This document shows positions 1 through 7,506 of a DNA stretch of 49,466 bases, one piece after another. Each line of letters starts with the position of its first letter. Position 1 is the first letter of the stretch. This DNA is from GCA-002722245 sp964230605 (GTDB lineage Bacteria > Bacteroidota > Bacteroidia > Flavobacteriales_C > GCA-002722245). The translations under genes and the position numbers were made by a program. Under the pieces are notes generated by a model. The model saw only the letters and a program-made list of their open reading frames with translations. It was not told where the DNA came from and ran no database searches. Location of the stretch: assembly GCA_964230605.1 (NCBI GenBank), contig CAXRIN010000050.1:1-49466 (forward strand), written 5' to 3'.

Positions 1-1
1 G

Positions 2-121
2 ATAAAAGGTAAATATCTACAAGCGTATTTAGACGAGTTTTGCTATAAACTTAACAGAAGGTATTTCGGAGAACGATTATTTGATAGACTTGTATTAGCT
101 GTAGCTAAAATTTATAGGTAA
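2..121 (+). CDS. IS1595-family (ISXO2-like) transposase, C-terminal end, cut by the window edge
   Basis: An open frame runs in from the left edge and ends at TAA 119-121, giving 39 residues. The segment LQAYLDEFCYKLNRR followed by FDRL matches, from memory, the conserved C-terminal end of ISXO2-like transposases (DDE-type, IS1595 family), which cut and join insertion-sequence DNA. Only the tail is visible, so the catalytic residues and completeness of the element cannot be judged. The 42 bases between its stop and the next gene should contain the right end of the element, but I could not identify a terminal repeat with confidence. Confidence 0.6.
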   Translation: MKGKYLQAYLDEFCYKLNRRYFGERLFDRLVLAVAKIYR

Positions 122-163
122 GATTGTGGGGAATCAGTAAAGTTTTTATAAGATACCCTTTAG

Positions 164-1039
164 CTATTTAACTATAAAAGATTGAGAAATTCTCTCATTA
201 GTGTTTTTAATTATTATTGAATAAATACCTGCTGAAAGATTATTGTAATCAATAATTGTAACATCACTAATCATCATAGTTTTAACCAACGCCCCTTGAA
301 TATTGAAAATTGAAACTGAAGTTTTGTTATTGGCCGGATTTACTTTTATAAACTTTCCTGCATCTTTAATACTATAAGAAACTCGGCTTTTACGATCTTG
401 TTTTGCTAATATCACCTTAGAATATTCAACAGAACCATCTAAATCAACTTGCTTCAATCTGTAGTAAGTGTTTTCGTAAGGAGCTTTATCAATGAAATTA
501 CAATCAATTTCATGAGATGATTTACCATAACCATTTACTTCGCCAATTGAATGAAAGTCTTTACCATTTAATGATTTCTCAATAACAAAATAATCGTTAT
601 TCAACTCCATTCCAGTAGTCCAGGCAATCAAGTTTGTTCCATTAGTAGGTAAAACTTCAAATTTCACTAGTTCAACGGGCAATACTCCAAATCCTGTTGC
701 ACTTGATGAAGATGAACCTTGTTGATATTTCAAAAAATCTGAAAATGCTTTATCCTGACCAGCAATTGTATTAGCATAGTTATCATCATTTATTCCAGCA
801 ATATCTGATGCCGTGCTTCCTAAAACAGTAGCTCCATTTATTGATGTTGCTCCAACTAGTCTCATTGGATCGTCAACTGTAATTCCAAAATGATTTTGAA
901 TATCTGCAAATGGCACGATAAAATCATAAAATACAGCTGGTTTACTTGAACACGCAGAGCGTTTTGACTTAGTGCATAAGATCTTTGAGTTTAAAATTAA
1001 TATTGTAAAACGCAACATTAGTACCTGAAGTGGTACCAT
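164..1039 (-). CDS. T9SS-sorted secreted protein, C-terminal part (downstream of a frame break)
   Basis: This is the 3' part of a secreted protein whose 5' part lies in another frame at 969-1556. The genuine sequence starts near base 980 (residues SACSSKPAVFYDFIVPF); the first roughly 25 residues of the open frame are out-of-frame noise. It contains a segment typical of Bacteroidota secreted proteins (FYDFIVPF, then DPMRLVGATS), a serine-rich linker (GSSSSSATG), a T9SS-associated module beginning LPVELVKFEVLPTNGTNLIAWTT, split here as LPVELVKFEV and NLIAWTT, and a C-terminal type A-like sorting domain (SIFNIQGALVKTM, then LSAGIYSIIIKN). Such domains direct export across the outer membrane by the type IX system, after which they are removed. 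The sorting domain lacks the usual YPNP motif (here KVNPANNK), so it is slightly divergent. The function of the passenger is unknown. Confidence 0.6.
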   Translation of the reverse strand: MVPLQVLMLRFTILILNSKILCTKSKRSACSSKPAVFYDFIVPFADIQNHFGITVDDPMRLVGATSINGATVLGSTASDIAGINDDNYANTIAGQDKAFSDFLKYQQGSSSSSATGFGVLPVELVKFEVLPTNGTNLIAWTTGMELNNDYFVIEKSLNGKDFHSIGEVNGYGKSSHEIDCNFIDKAPYENTYYRLKQVDLDGSVEYSKVILAKQDRKSRVSYSIKDAGKFIKVNPANNKTSVSIFNIQGALVKTMMISDVTIIDYNNLSAGIYSIIIKNTNERISQSFIVK

Positions 1040-1556
1040 TTACATCATCCAAATAAACTCCTTTTGACCCACCTCCATTTACAACTCTTATCTCCATTTC
1101 AAAACCAGGGTTACCCTCAACAGAATCCACATCATTATATCCAAAAGCTTCGTCAATATCAACCAGAACACTAAAACCAAAATTACCACTTCCTGGGTCT
1201 TTAGCTATTCTCAATCTGTAAAACATATATTCATCCCCATTTCCAGGAATTCCATCGGTATCTTGAAAATAAACGTAACTTGCATCAGAACCTGTTGAAG
1301 GATCATCCATAATATCGGTTGTTCCACAAGATCCTCCTACATTTAAATCACCACTAATTTCTGATTCGTACTGAGAAATGCTAACCCAAGAGATTTCCGA
1401 TTCAATTTGATCATCTGAAGAAAAAGCACCACCTGAAGTTGTCACCCAGCTATTATCATCTGGATTTAAAAGTGATAACGTTCCTGAAGGTATATGAGTT
1501 GTAATCAAAGCCCCCGGTGTTTGAGCAACAACTGCAACAAAACTTAAAAGAAACAT
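969..1556 (-). CDS. T9SS-sorted secreted protein, N-terminal part (frame-broken)
   Basis: This is the 5' part of the protein continued at 164-1039. It opens with a short hydrophobic signal peptide (MFLLSFVAVVAQT) and runs for about 185 credible residues with acidic, Gly/Asp-rich beta-type sequence (DTDGIPGNGDEYMFYRLRI) before hitting TAA at 969-971. The following frame picks up the same protein immediately, so one small indel near 969-1000 explains both pieces. The combined product would be about 460 residues. I recognise the pattern (a long repeat-poor beta domain, then FYDF-type segment, then sorting domain) from secreted Bacteroidota proteins, but cannot name a function. Whether the break is a true pseudogene or a sequence error is open. 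Confidence 0.6.
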   Translation of the reverse strand: MFLLSFVAVVAQTPGALITTHIPSGTLSLLNPDDNSWVTTSGGAFSSDDQIESEISWVSISQYESEISGDLNVGGSCGTTDIMDDPSTGSDASYVYFQDTDGIPGNGDEYMFYRLRIAKDPGSGNFGFSVLVDIDEAFGYNDVDSVEGNPGFEMEIRVVNGGGSKGVYLDDVNGTTSGTNVAFYNINFKLKDLMH

Positions 1557-1672
1557 AACATTTAAAAACCTTTATCAAAATTACGCTCAACCAAACTGAA
1601 AGTAAACCTTCAATCGTTCAAACGGCATAAACTTCACTTTGAAACATCATATTTATCGATGAATTAATTTTT

Positions 1673-1701
1673 AAAAAAAGCCCTTCGAATCGAAGGGCTT
1701 A
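1673..1701 (-). terminator. Rho-independent terminator of the PKD gene
   Basis: On the minus strand the stem AAGCCCTTCGA pairs with TCGAAGGGCTT and is followed by a run of seven T. It sits 8 bases past the stop codon of the PKD-repeat gene and so ends that transcript before the next minus-strand gene begins at 1556. Confidence 0.85.
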
Positions 1702-1709
1702 GTATTGAG

Positions 1710-3842
1710 TTATTTAGTTAATATGATCTTTTGCATGTATTTTACTTTTTCGTTTGTGACTTGAATTGTGTAAACTCCAGAATTAAATTGTTCTAGGTTC
1801 TGAACAACTCTACCTCCACCTGATTGTGTTATAGAGTAAACTAGCGCTCCAACATTATCATATACATCAATTATATAATCGGCGGAAACACCCACTGGTA
1901 AATTGAATGAGATATCACCTTTAGTTGGATTTGGGAAAACAACTAAATCCTTTACTAGATATCCATCTCGCTCTTCAATACTATTTACATTTGCTCCATC
2001 TTCTGCTCCATTAAATTGAACCGTATCTCCTTCTGCAGTAACACCTCCTTCTGTAGTAAGAACAGCCCCAGCATTTGAAGAGTTTTTGATTGCAGTAATG
2101 AAAATCTTCACTAACTCTCCATTTCCTGTAATTTCTTGATGATCATTTCTAGATTGAGCAATGTAAACTTCTCCAAGATTTGAATCTTCAAATCCGAAAG
2201 TGATTAAGTCACTATTTTGAGTTCCTAAGAATGAATTAGAAAAGTCATAAGTGATTGAATTATAATCGAAAACAGAAGGATCTAAATCAATTTCAAAACC
2301 TAATCCATACATTGTAACATCAATCGAATCTGGAATTGAAACTGTTAAAACTGCTGTTTCTCCTACATCAATATCATCTACATCCCAATCAATCGATAAC
2401 TGATTCTTGGTGGTTGCCCTTGGTTGCCAAGGGTGTGAGTAAGCAAAATTTTGCTCAACGATTTCAATATCTGTAAGATCAATGATTCCATCTCCATTCG
2501 CATCACCATGTTTATTGTTCACATCTCCCCAAAGGTTTTTACTCCAGTTTTGAGATTCGTATCCTCTCCACTCCGAAGCCACCTCATCTCTTTTAGGGCC
2601 AGTCTCACCGTAGTGAAGTCCAATTGGTAAGATATCATAGTGGTTCGCTTCTAAATCTAAGTTTGCATCTCCAGGCCAAACACACCCAATTAAACATTTA
2701 TCTTCAAGTGAATTCCCTACTCTAATTTCTCTACAGAAAGTTCTTACACATCCTGAATCGTTAGTTACAGTTAAACAAACTGGGTAGAAACCTGCATCGG
2801 CATAAGTATGCGATGGTTCATATTGGATAGAGTTTAACTCATCACCAAAATCCCATTCATACCCTGTAATTCTACCTAAAGACTTATTGTTAAAGTGGGC
2901 TGTAGCAGTAACTGCGTTTGCGTAGTAATCAAACTTAGCATAACATGCATCCGACACATCTCCAACAGCAATCACCTCGCATCTTGTTTCCTGACCTCCA
3001 TTTTCGTTTTTAACAGTCAAACAAACTTCATAATATCCATCTGCTTCATACTTGTATGATGGATTTTGAGATACTCCCGCAGAATCTCCATCTCCGAAAT
3101 CCCAGTACCATGCGTTAAGCGTTCCTTCAGATTCATCTTTAAAATAAACCTTTCCATCATTAGGGTTTAAGAAATATGAGAAATCAGATTTCACATAAGT
3201 ATCCAATACTTCAACGTCTGTAATAATTTTAATTGGCTCAATATGAGTATTGAAACATCCCAAAACTGAATCAAATACCGTTAAAGACACTTCATAAACT
3301 CCATCCTTTTTGAAAGTATAAGTTGGGAAAGAATCATTTGAGTTGTATCCGTTATCAAAATCCCAAACCCATCCTGTAATATTTCCTTTTACTTCAGGCT
3401 CAAGCTTTACAGTTTTCCCGTCAACAAAGAAATCAAATTGCGCATCACAGTAAACCGTTGTTTCGGTAACGATTGGCACTTCTTGACAAATTCTGTCCTG
3501 ACATCCAGATGCTGAATCGAAAACTGTCAAACAAATTTCGTGGATTCCATCTTTAGTAAAGTCAATCATTGGATTAGCTCCATATTTCACTTTACCATCT
3601 CCGTATTTCCAAAACATTTCTGAATAAGTACCTCCTGATTTATTAGTGAATTGAACTTCAGAATCAGACACAGGGAAGAAATCGAAGTCAGCATGACAAT
3701 CAATCACAGTTGTATCTAACATTAATTCAACATTATTACATGCATAATCATGACATCCCGAAATCGAATCATAAATTCCGACACAAACCTGGAAGAAACT
3801 TCCGATTGATTTTTTGCAAATTTTCCATCTCCGAAATCCCAT
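1710..3842 (-). CDS. Giant PKD-repeat T9SS protein, C-terminal part (PKD repeats, dockerin-like, cohesin-like, sorting domain)
   Basis: This continues the protein that begins at 7363, in another frame; credible homology starts at SFFQVCVGIYDSISGC around base 3795. In order it holds the end of PKD repeat 14 and repeats 15-18 (each with a WDFGDG-like turn and a C-x-A-x-F start), a calcium-binding, dockerin-like stretch (GDANLD..., then GDANGDGIIDLTDIEI), a beta-sandwich resembling cohesin-type domains (about residues 470-620), and a C-terminal T9SS type A sorting domain (VFPNPTKGDISF ... SGVYTIQV ... QKIILTK). It is therefore predicted to be exported and anchored on the cell surface, where PKD repeats usually act as rigid spacers or adhesive modules. 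The dockerin-like part keeps DxNxDGxxDxxD spacing. Function beyond surface exposure is inference. Confidence 0.75.
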   Translation of the reverse strand: MGFRRWKICKKSIGSFFQVCVGIYDSISGCHDYACNNVELMLDTTVIDCHADFDFFPVSDSEVQFTNKSGGTYSEMFWKYGDGKVKYGANPMIDFTKDGIHEICLTVFDSASGCQDRICQEVPIVTETTVYCDAQFDFFVDGKTVKLEPEVKGNITGWVWDFDNGYNSNDSFPTYTFKKDGVYEVSLTVFDSVLGCFNTHIEPIKIITDVEVLDTYVKSDFSYFLNPNDGKVYFKDESEGTLNAWYWDFGDGDSAGVSQNPSYKYEADGYYEVCLTVKNENGGQETRCEVIAVGDVSDACYAKFDYYANAVTATAHFNNKSLGRITGYEWDFGDELNSIQYEPSHTYADAGFYPVCLTVTNDSGCVRTFCREIRVGNSLEDKCLIGCVWPGDANLDLEANHYDILPIGLHYGETGPKRDEVASEWRGYESQNWSKNLWGDVNNKHGDANGDGIIDLTDIEIVEQNFAYSHPWQPRATTKNQLSIDWDVDDIDVGETAVLTVSIPDSIDVTMYGLGFEIDLDPSVFDYNSITYDFSNSFLGTQNSDLITFGFEDSNLGEVYIAQSRNDHQEITGNGELVKIFITAIKNSSNAGAVLTTEGGVTAEGDTVQFNGAEDGANVNSIEERDGYLVKDLVVFPNPTKGDISFNLPVGVSADYIIDVYDNVGALVYSITQSGGGRVVQNLEQFNSGVYTIQVTNEKVKYMQKIILTK

Positions 3843-6800
3843 TTAATATCCGTGTAATCTCCCTGAGATACACTTTTAAATTTCACTAAAGTGTCGTTAA
3901 CTGGGAAGAATTCAAACTTAGAATGGCATTCAACTTTATTAGCCGACCCTGCAATTGCTATTTCTTCCTTATAGCTATCCTGACAACCGCTTACACTATC
4001 TCTTATTGTTAACGAAACAGCATAAACTCCACTTTTTGCATAAGCACCAATTGGCGCATCATGGTTAGCAAAATTTCCATTTCCTAAATCCCAGTGAACG
4101 TTTGTATAACTTCCGATTGAGGTATTTTGGAATTGAATTTCTCCATTAGTTAATTGAATGTTATCAAATTTCGCCTCACAAAATACATCTGCAACATCTT
4201 TAATGATTGTTACTTCTTTACAGATACTTGCTTGACAACCACTTAAACTATCCCAAACATCTAAACAAACTGGGAAAACACCCGATTTTTCATAAACATG
4301 AACAGGGTCCAAGTTATTTGAGAACTTCCAATCTCCAAATCTCCAGTGTGCATTAGTAACGCTTCCTACAGACTTATTATTAAACTTCACTTCATTATCA
4401 ATTACCATGAAATTAAAGTCTGCTGCACAAGTCACATCTGCTGAATCTAACTGAATATTTACTTCATCACAAACCTCAGATCTACATCCTGAAATTGAAT
4501 CGAAAATATTTAAGCAAATCTTATAGAATCCAGACTTTTTAAATTCATGTGTTGGATTTACTTCATTAGACACAAAACCGTCTCCAAAAGTCCACTGACT
4601 ATGTGTATAAGCTCCAGTTGATAAATTCATTGCATGTGCAATTCCATTATCATCCATATAGCCATCCATTTTTGCTTCACAAGTAATGGTTGAAGTATCT
4701 GTAGTAATGTTGATCATTTTACAAATTTGATCCTGGCAACCAGACACTGAATCTGATATTGAGAAACAAACATTGTATTGTCCAGACTTTGCATATTGGT
4801 GATTTGCCTTAACCTCCTCTATGAATTTACCATCACCGAAATCGAATCTCAAATCTGTGAAAGTACCCGAAGCTTTAGAGTTGAATACAACCTTTCCTTC
4901 CGGCTCTTTAAAGAATGAGAAATCAGCATTACAAGTAACTTTATTTGTATCAATTATTTCAATTGTTTTACAAATTGAATTAAAACATCCTGAAGTCTCA
5001 TCATAAATATTTAAACAAACTTCATGGTGACCTGCTCCCGCAAATTCAAACTCAGTATCATGATTTTTAATGGTATTTGCTCCTCCATTAAACTCCCATT
5101 TAGACTCAGAGAAACTTCCTTGAGATTGGTTAGCGAATTTATATTTTGCATCGCCAATAGGGAAGAAATCAAAGTTTGCATGACAATAAACATCCGCTGA
5201 ATCTTTTTGAATTGTAATTGGTGTGCAATACTCAGCTACACATCCTGTAACCGAATCAAAAACATTTACACAAACATCATATACTCCAGTGGCAGTATAC
5301 TCATGAACTGGGTCAGATAATTTTGATGCCTTACCATCACCAAACTTATATTCAATTTTTGTGTAATTACCTTGTGATTTATTGTAGAATGAAACCTGAG
5401 GCCCGTCAATTTGATATTCAAATTGAGCATAACAATTACCTCCTCCATTATGATCAGTTGTATCAATTTGAACATTTACGTTTTCACATATTGTATCGGC
5501 ACAACCATTATTTGATTGGATATCTAAACAAACCTTATAATTCCCGCTATTTGAATAAGCATGCACAAAGTTGGCTTGATTATAACTAAAGCCATCACCC
5601 ATATCATAATGCCAATTTTTTATCCCTCCATCGGCATAAGAATTATCCGAAAAGTCAAAAGATGAACCATCTGAACTAGCATTCTTCCAACTAAAATTAG
5701 CTGAACAATTATTTTGAGTTTGCCCACCTTCAACATGAACATACTTTGTAACAGTATCTTCACATCCTGTAACGTTTTTAATTATTAAGGTCACTTTAAA
5801 TTCTCCTGTATCTGAAAAAGTATGAATAGGATTTTCAACAACATACGCAACACCGTTGATATCCCAATTGAACGTAGATATAGTAGTATCCGAATATGAA
5901 TAATTTGAAAACTTATACTCTTTTGAATCACTACCAGTAGGATCCCAACCAAACTCAGCGTGACAACTTACATCACCAATTTTCACAAAATCACACTCCA
6001 TTTGTTTACAACCCTTGTCGGTTTCTATCTCTAAACAAACAGTATACATATCTGCTTTTAAATAAGTGTGATTTGGATTTTGTTGATTTGAAAAATTACC
6101 ATCTCCAAATGTCCAATTCCATTTAATTGGATTACCATCAGAGATTTGAGTATCGTCTTTAAATGAAAACTGATGGTTATTAATAGAATCTTGATGGAAG
6201 GAGAAATCTGGTTGGCATCCTGATGACTGTTGAGATTGTGTTACATGAATTTGACGACACAGAGTATCTTTGCAATTATTACCTTCTATTGCTAAACAAA
6301 CATTATAATATCCAGTATCAGTGAATTGATGGTTGATGCTAGACGTATTATACTTTGACCCATCTCCTAAATCCCAAGAAAAAGTCCCATTTGTTACAGT
6401 TGATTTATTATCGAAAGTAAAACTCTTATTACCATTGTTAGTATCCATAAAATCAGGCTTACAATCATTAGACTGCTGCTCTCCTACATCTATACTAGTA
6501 CAAAAACTATTGGTACAACTATCTGTGGTTTCAATCTCTAAACAAACTTTATATTGTCCTCCAGCAGTGTATTTATGAATTGGGTTTTGATCATTAGAAA
6601 ATGTCCCATCTCCTAAATCCCATTTCCAACTATTAATTGTTGCGTCAGCATTAGAATTATCCTTGAAATTAAGAGTAAAGTTATCCGTAGAATCTACGTG
6701 AAATGAAAATGACGGATTACACATTCCGCTCGAATTATTTCCTCCAATATTTACCTGTTGACAAACCGTATCCTTACATCCTGAAGCGGTTTCAATTGTA

Positions 6801-7363
6801 TGGCAAATCTCATAGTTACCAGCAGCGGCAAACAAGTAAACAAACTCATTAGTTGTTCCAATTGGACTATAATCAACAAACCAACCGTAATTAACGATTG
6901 TTGTATCAAAAGTGGCATTCGATTTTAAGGTAACAGATAATGGATTTGTAGAATCTGCCTTACCTCCAAATTCCGCTTTACACACATTATTATTGGGGTT
7001 GTAATCATCAACATGAATTTGTCTGCAAATTGTATCTCGACAACCTGCTCCATCATCAATAGCTAAACAAACTTCGTATTTCCCTGTATCTGCATATTGA
7101 TGAATTACAGCCGATTCTGTATATACTTTCCCGTCTCCCATGTCCCATGACAAAGTTCGGGTAGCGTTAACCGATGTTGAACGATCTTCAAATTTAAAGG
7201 TTTGATTACCTTCGTTATAGTTCATGAAATCTGCTGTACATTGACTGTAAGCATTTGAATTGACAATAAACAAAAAGGCCAAAAAAGCCCAAGCGGTGGG
7301 GAGTAAAGTTCTTTTCACGATGGTTGATTTAGTTTGTTTGTTAAAGTAGGTACGTATATTCAC
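3722..7363 (-). CDS. Giant PKD-repeat T9SS protein, N-terminal part (signal peptide plus 14 PKD-like repeats)
   Basis: The frame starts at a GTG (7363); a second GTG at 7318 would give a tighter signal peptide (VKRTLLPTAWAFLAFLF) and is an equally good start. After cleavage near SNAYSQ come fourteen tandem PKD-like domains of about 75-80 residues. Nearly every repeat has the same four-cysteine scaffold: C-x-A/P-x-F at the start, VCL in strand F, SGC, and a final C about four residues later, with WDxGDG in between. In oxidised surroundings these could form two disulfides per repeat. The frame fails inside repeat 14 after DGKFAKNQS; the rest is in the frame at 1710-3842. Together the pieces span 5.65 kb, about 1,880 residues and 18 repeats. 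It faces the OmpA-like gene divergently across 143 bases. Confidence 0.75.
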   Translation of the reverse strand: MNIRTYFNKQTKSTIVKRTLLPTAWAFLAFLFIVNSNAYSQCTADFMNYNEGNQTFKFEDRSTSVNATRTLSWDMGDGKVYTESAVIHQYADTGKYEVCLAIDDGAGCRDTICRQIHVDDYNPNNNVCKAEFGGKADSTNPLSVTLKSNATFDTTIVNYGWFVDYSPIGTTNEFVYLFAAAGNYEICHTIETASGCKDTVCQQVNIGGNNSSGMCNPSFSFHVDSTDNFTLNFKDNSNADATINSWKWDLGDGTFSNDQNPIHKYTAGGQYKVCLEIETTDSCTNSFCTSIDVGEQQSNDCKPDFMDTNNGNKSFTFDNKSTVTNGTFSWDLGDGSKYNTSSINHQFTDTGYYNVCLAIEGNNCKDTLCRQIHVTQSQQSSGCQPDFSFHQDSINNHQFSFKDDTQISDGNPIKWNWTFGDGNFSNQQNPNHTYLKADMYTVCLEIETDKGCKQMECDFVKIGDVSCHAEFGWDPTGSDSKEYKFSNYSYSDTTISTFNWDINGVAYVVENPIHTFSDTGEFKVTLIIKNVTGCEDTVTKYVHVEGGQTQNNCSANFSWKNASSDGSSFDFSDNSYADGGIKNWHYDMGDGFSYNQANFVHAYSNSGNYKVCLDIQSNNGCADTICENVNVQIDTTDHNGGGNCYAQFEYQIDGPQVSFYNKSQGNYTKIEYKFGDGKASKLSDPVHEYTATGVYDVCVNVFDSVTGCVAEYCTPITIQKDSADVYCHANFDFFPIGDAKYKFANQSQGSFSESKWEFNGGANTIKNHDTEFEFAGAGHHEVCLNIYDETSGCFNSICKTIEIIDTNKVTCNADFSFFKEPEGKVVFNSKASGTFTDLRFDFGDGKFIEEVKANHQYAKSGQYNVCFSISDSVSGCQDQICKMINITTDTSTITCEAKMDGYMDDNGIAHAMNLSTGAYTHSQWTFGDGFVSNEVNPTHEFKKSGFYKICLNIFDSISGCRSEVCDEVNIQLDSADVTCAADFNFMVIDNEVKFNNKSVGSVTNAHWRFGDWKFSNNLDPVHVYEKSGVFPVCLDVWDSLSGCQASICKEVTIIKDVADVFCEAKFDNIQLTNGEIQFQNTSIGSYTNVHWDLGNGNFANHDAPIGAYAKSGVYAVSLTIRDSVSGCQDSYKEEIAIAGSANKVECHSKFEFFPVNDTLVKFKSVSQGDYTDIKWDFGDGKFAKNQSEVSSRFVSEFMIRFRDVMIMHVIMLN

Positions 7364-7506
7364 GTATGTTGTTTCAAATACTCTTAGATTAAATTCCTTT
7401 TTCGCCAGACTAACAAGTAAACTAAATGGCTCAATTAGAAACTAAATCTTCATTTAGGCGGTAAAAGCCCTACAACTAAAATTGACCCTGTGTACAGCAA
7501 TAAATA

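Noticed and set aside
4821..6578. Several plus-strand open frames of 60-90 codons
   Set aside because: All are antisense shadows of the PKD repeats, with low-complexity compositions that mirror the coding strand.
1710..7363. CRISPR array or DNA-level tandem repeat in the PKD gene
   Set aside because: The periodicity is about 230-240 bases, follows protein domains, and DNA copies are strongly diverged; no short identical repeats with spacers.
164..7363. Integrative element or biosynthetic cluster at the left end
   Set aside because: Apart from the IS tail there is no integrase, attachment site or coherent pathway; the genes are independent surface proteins.
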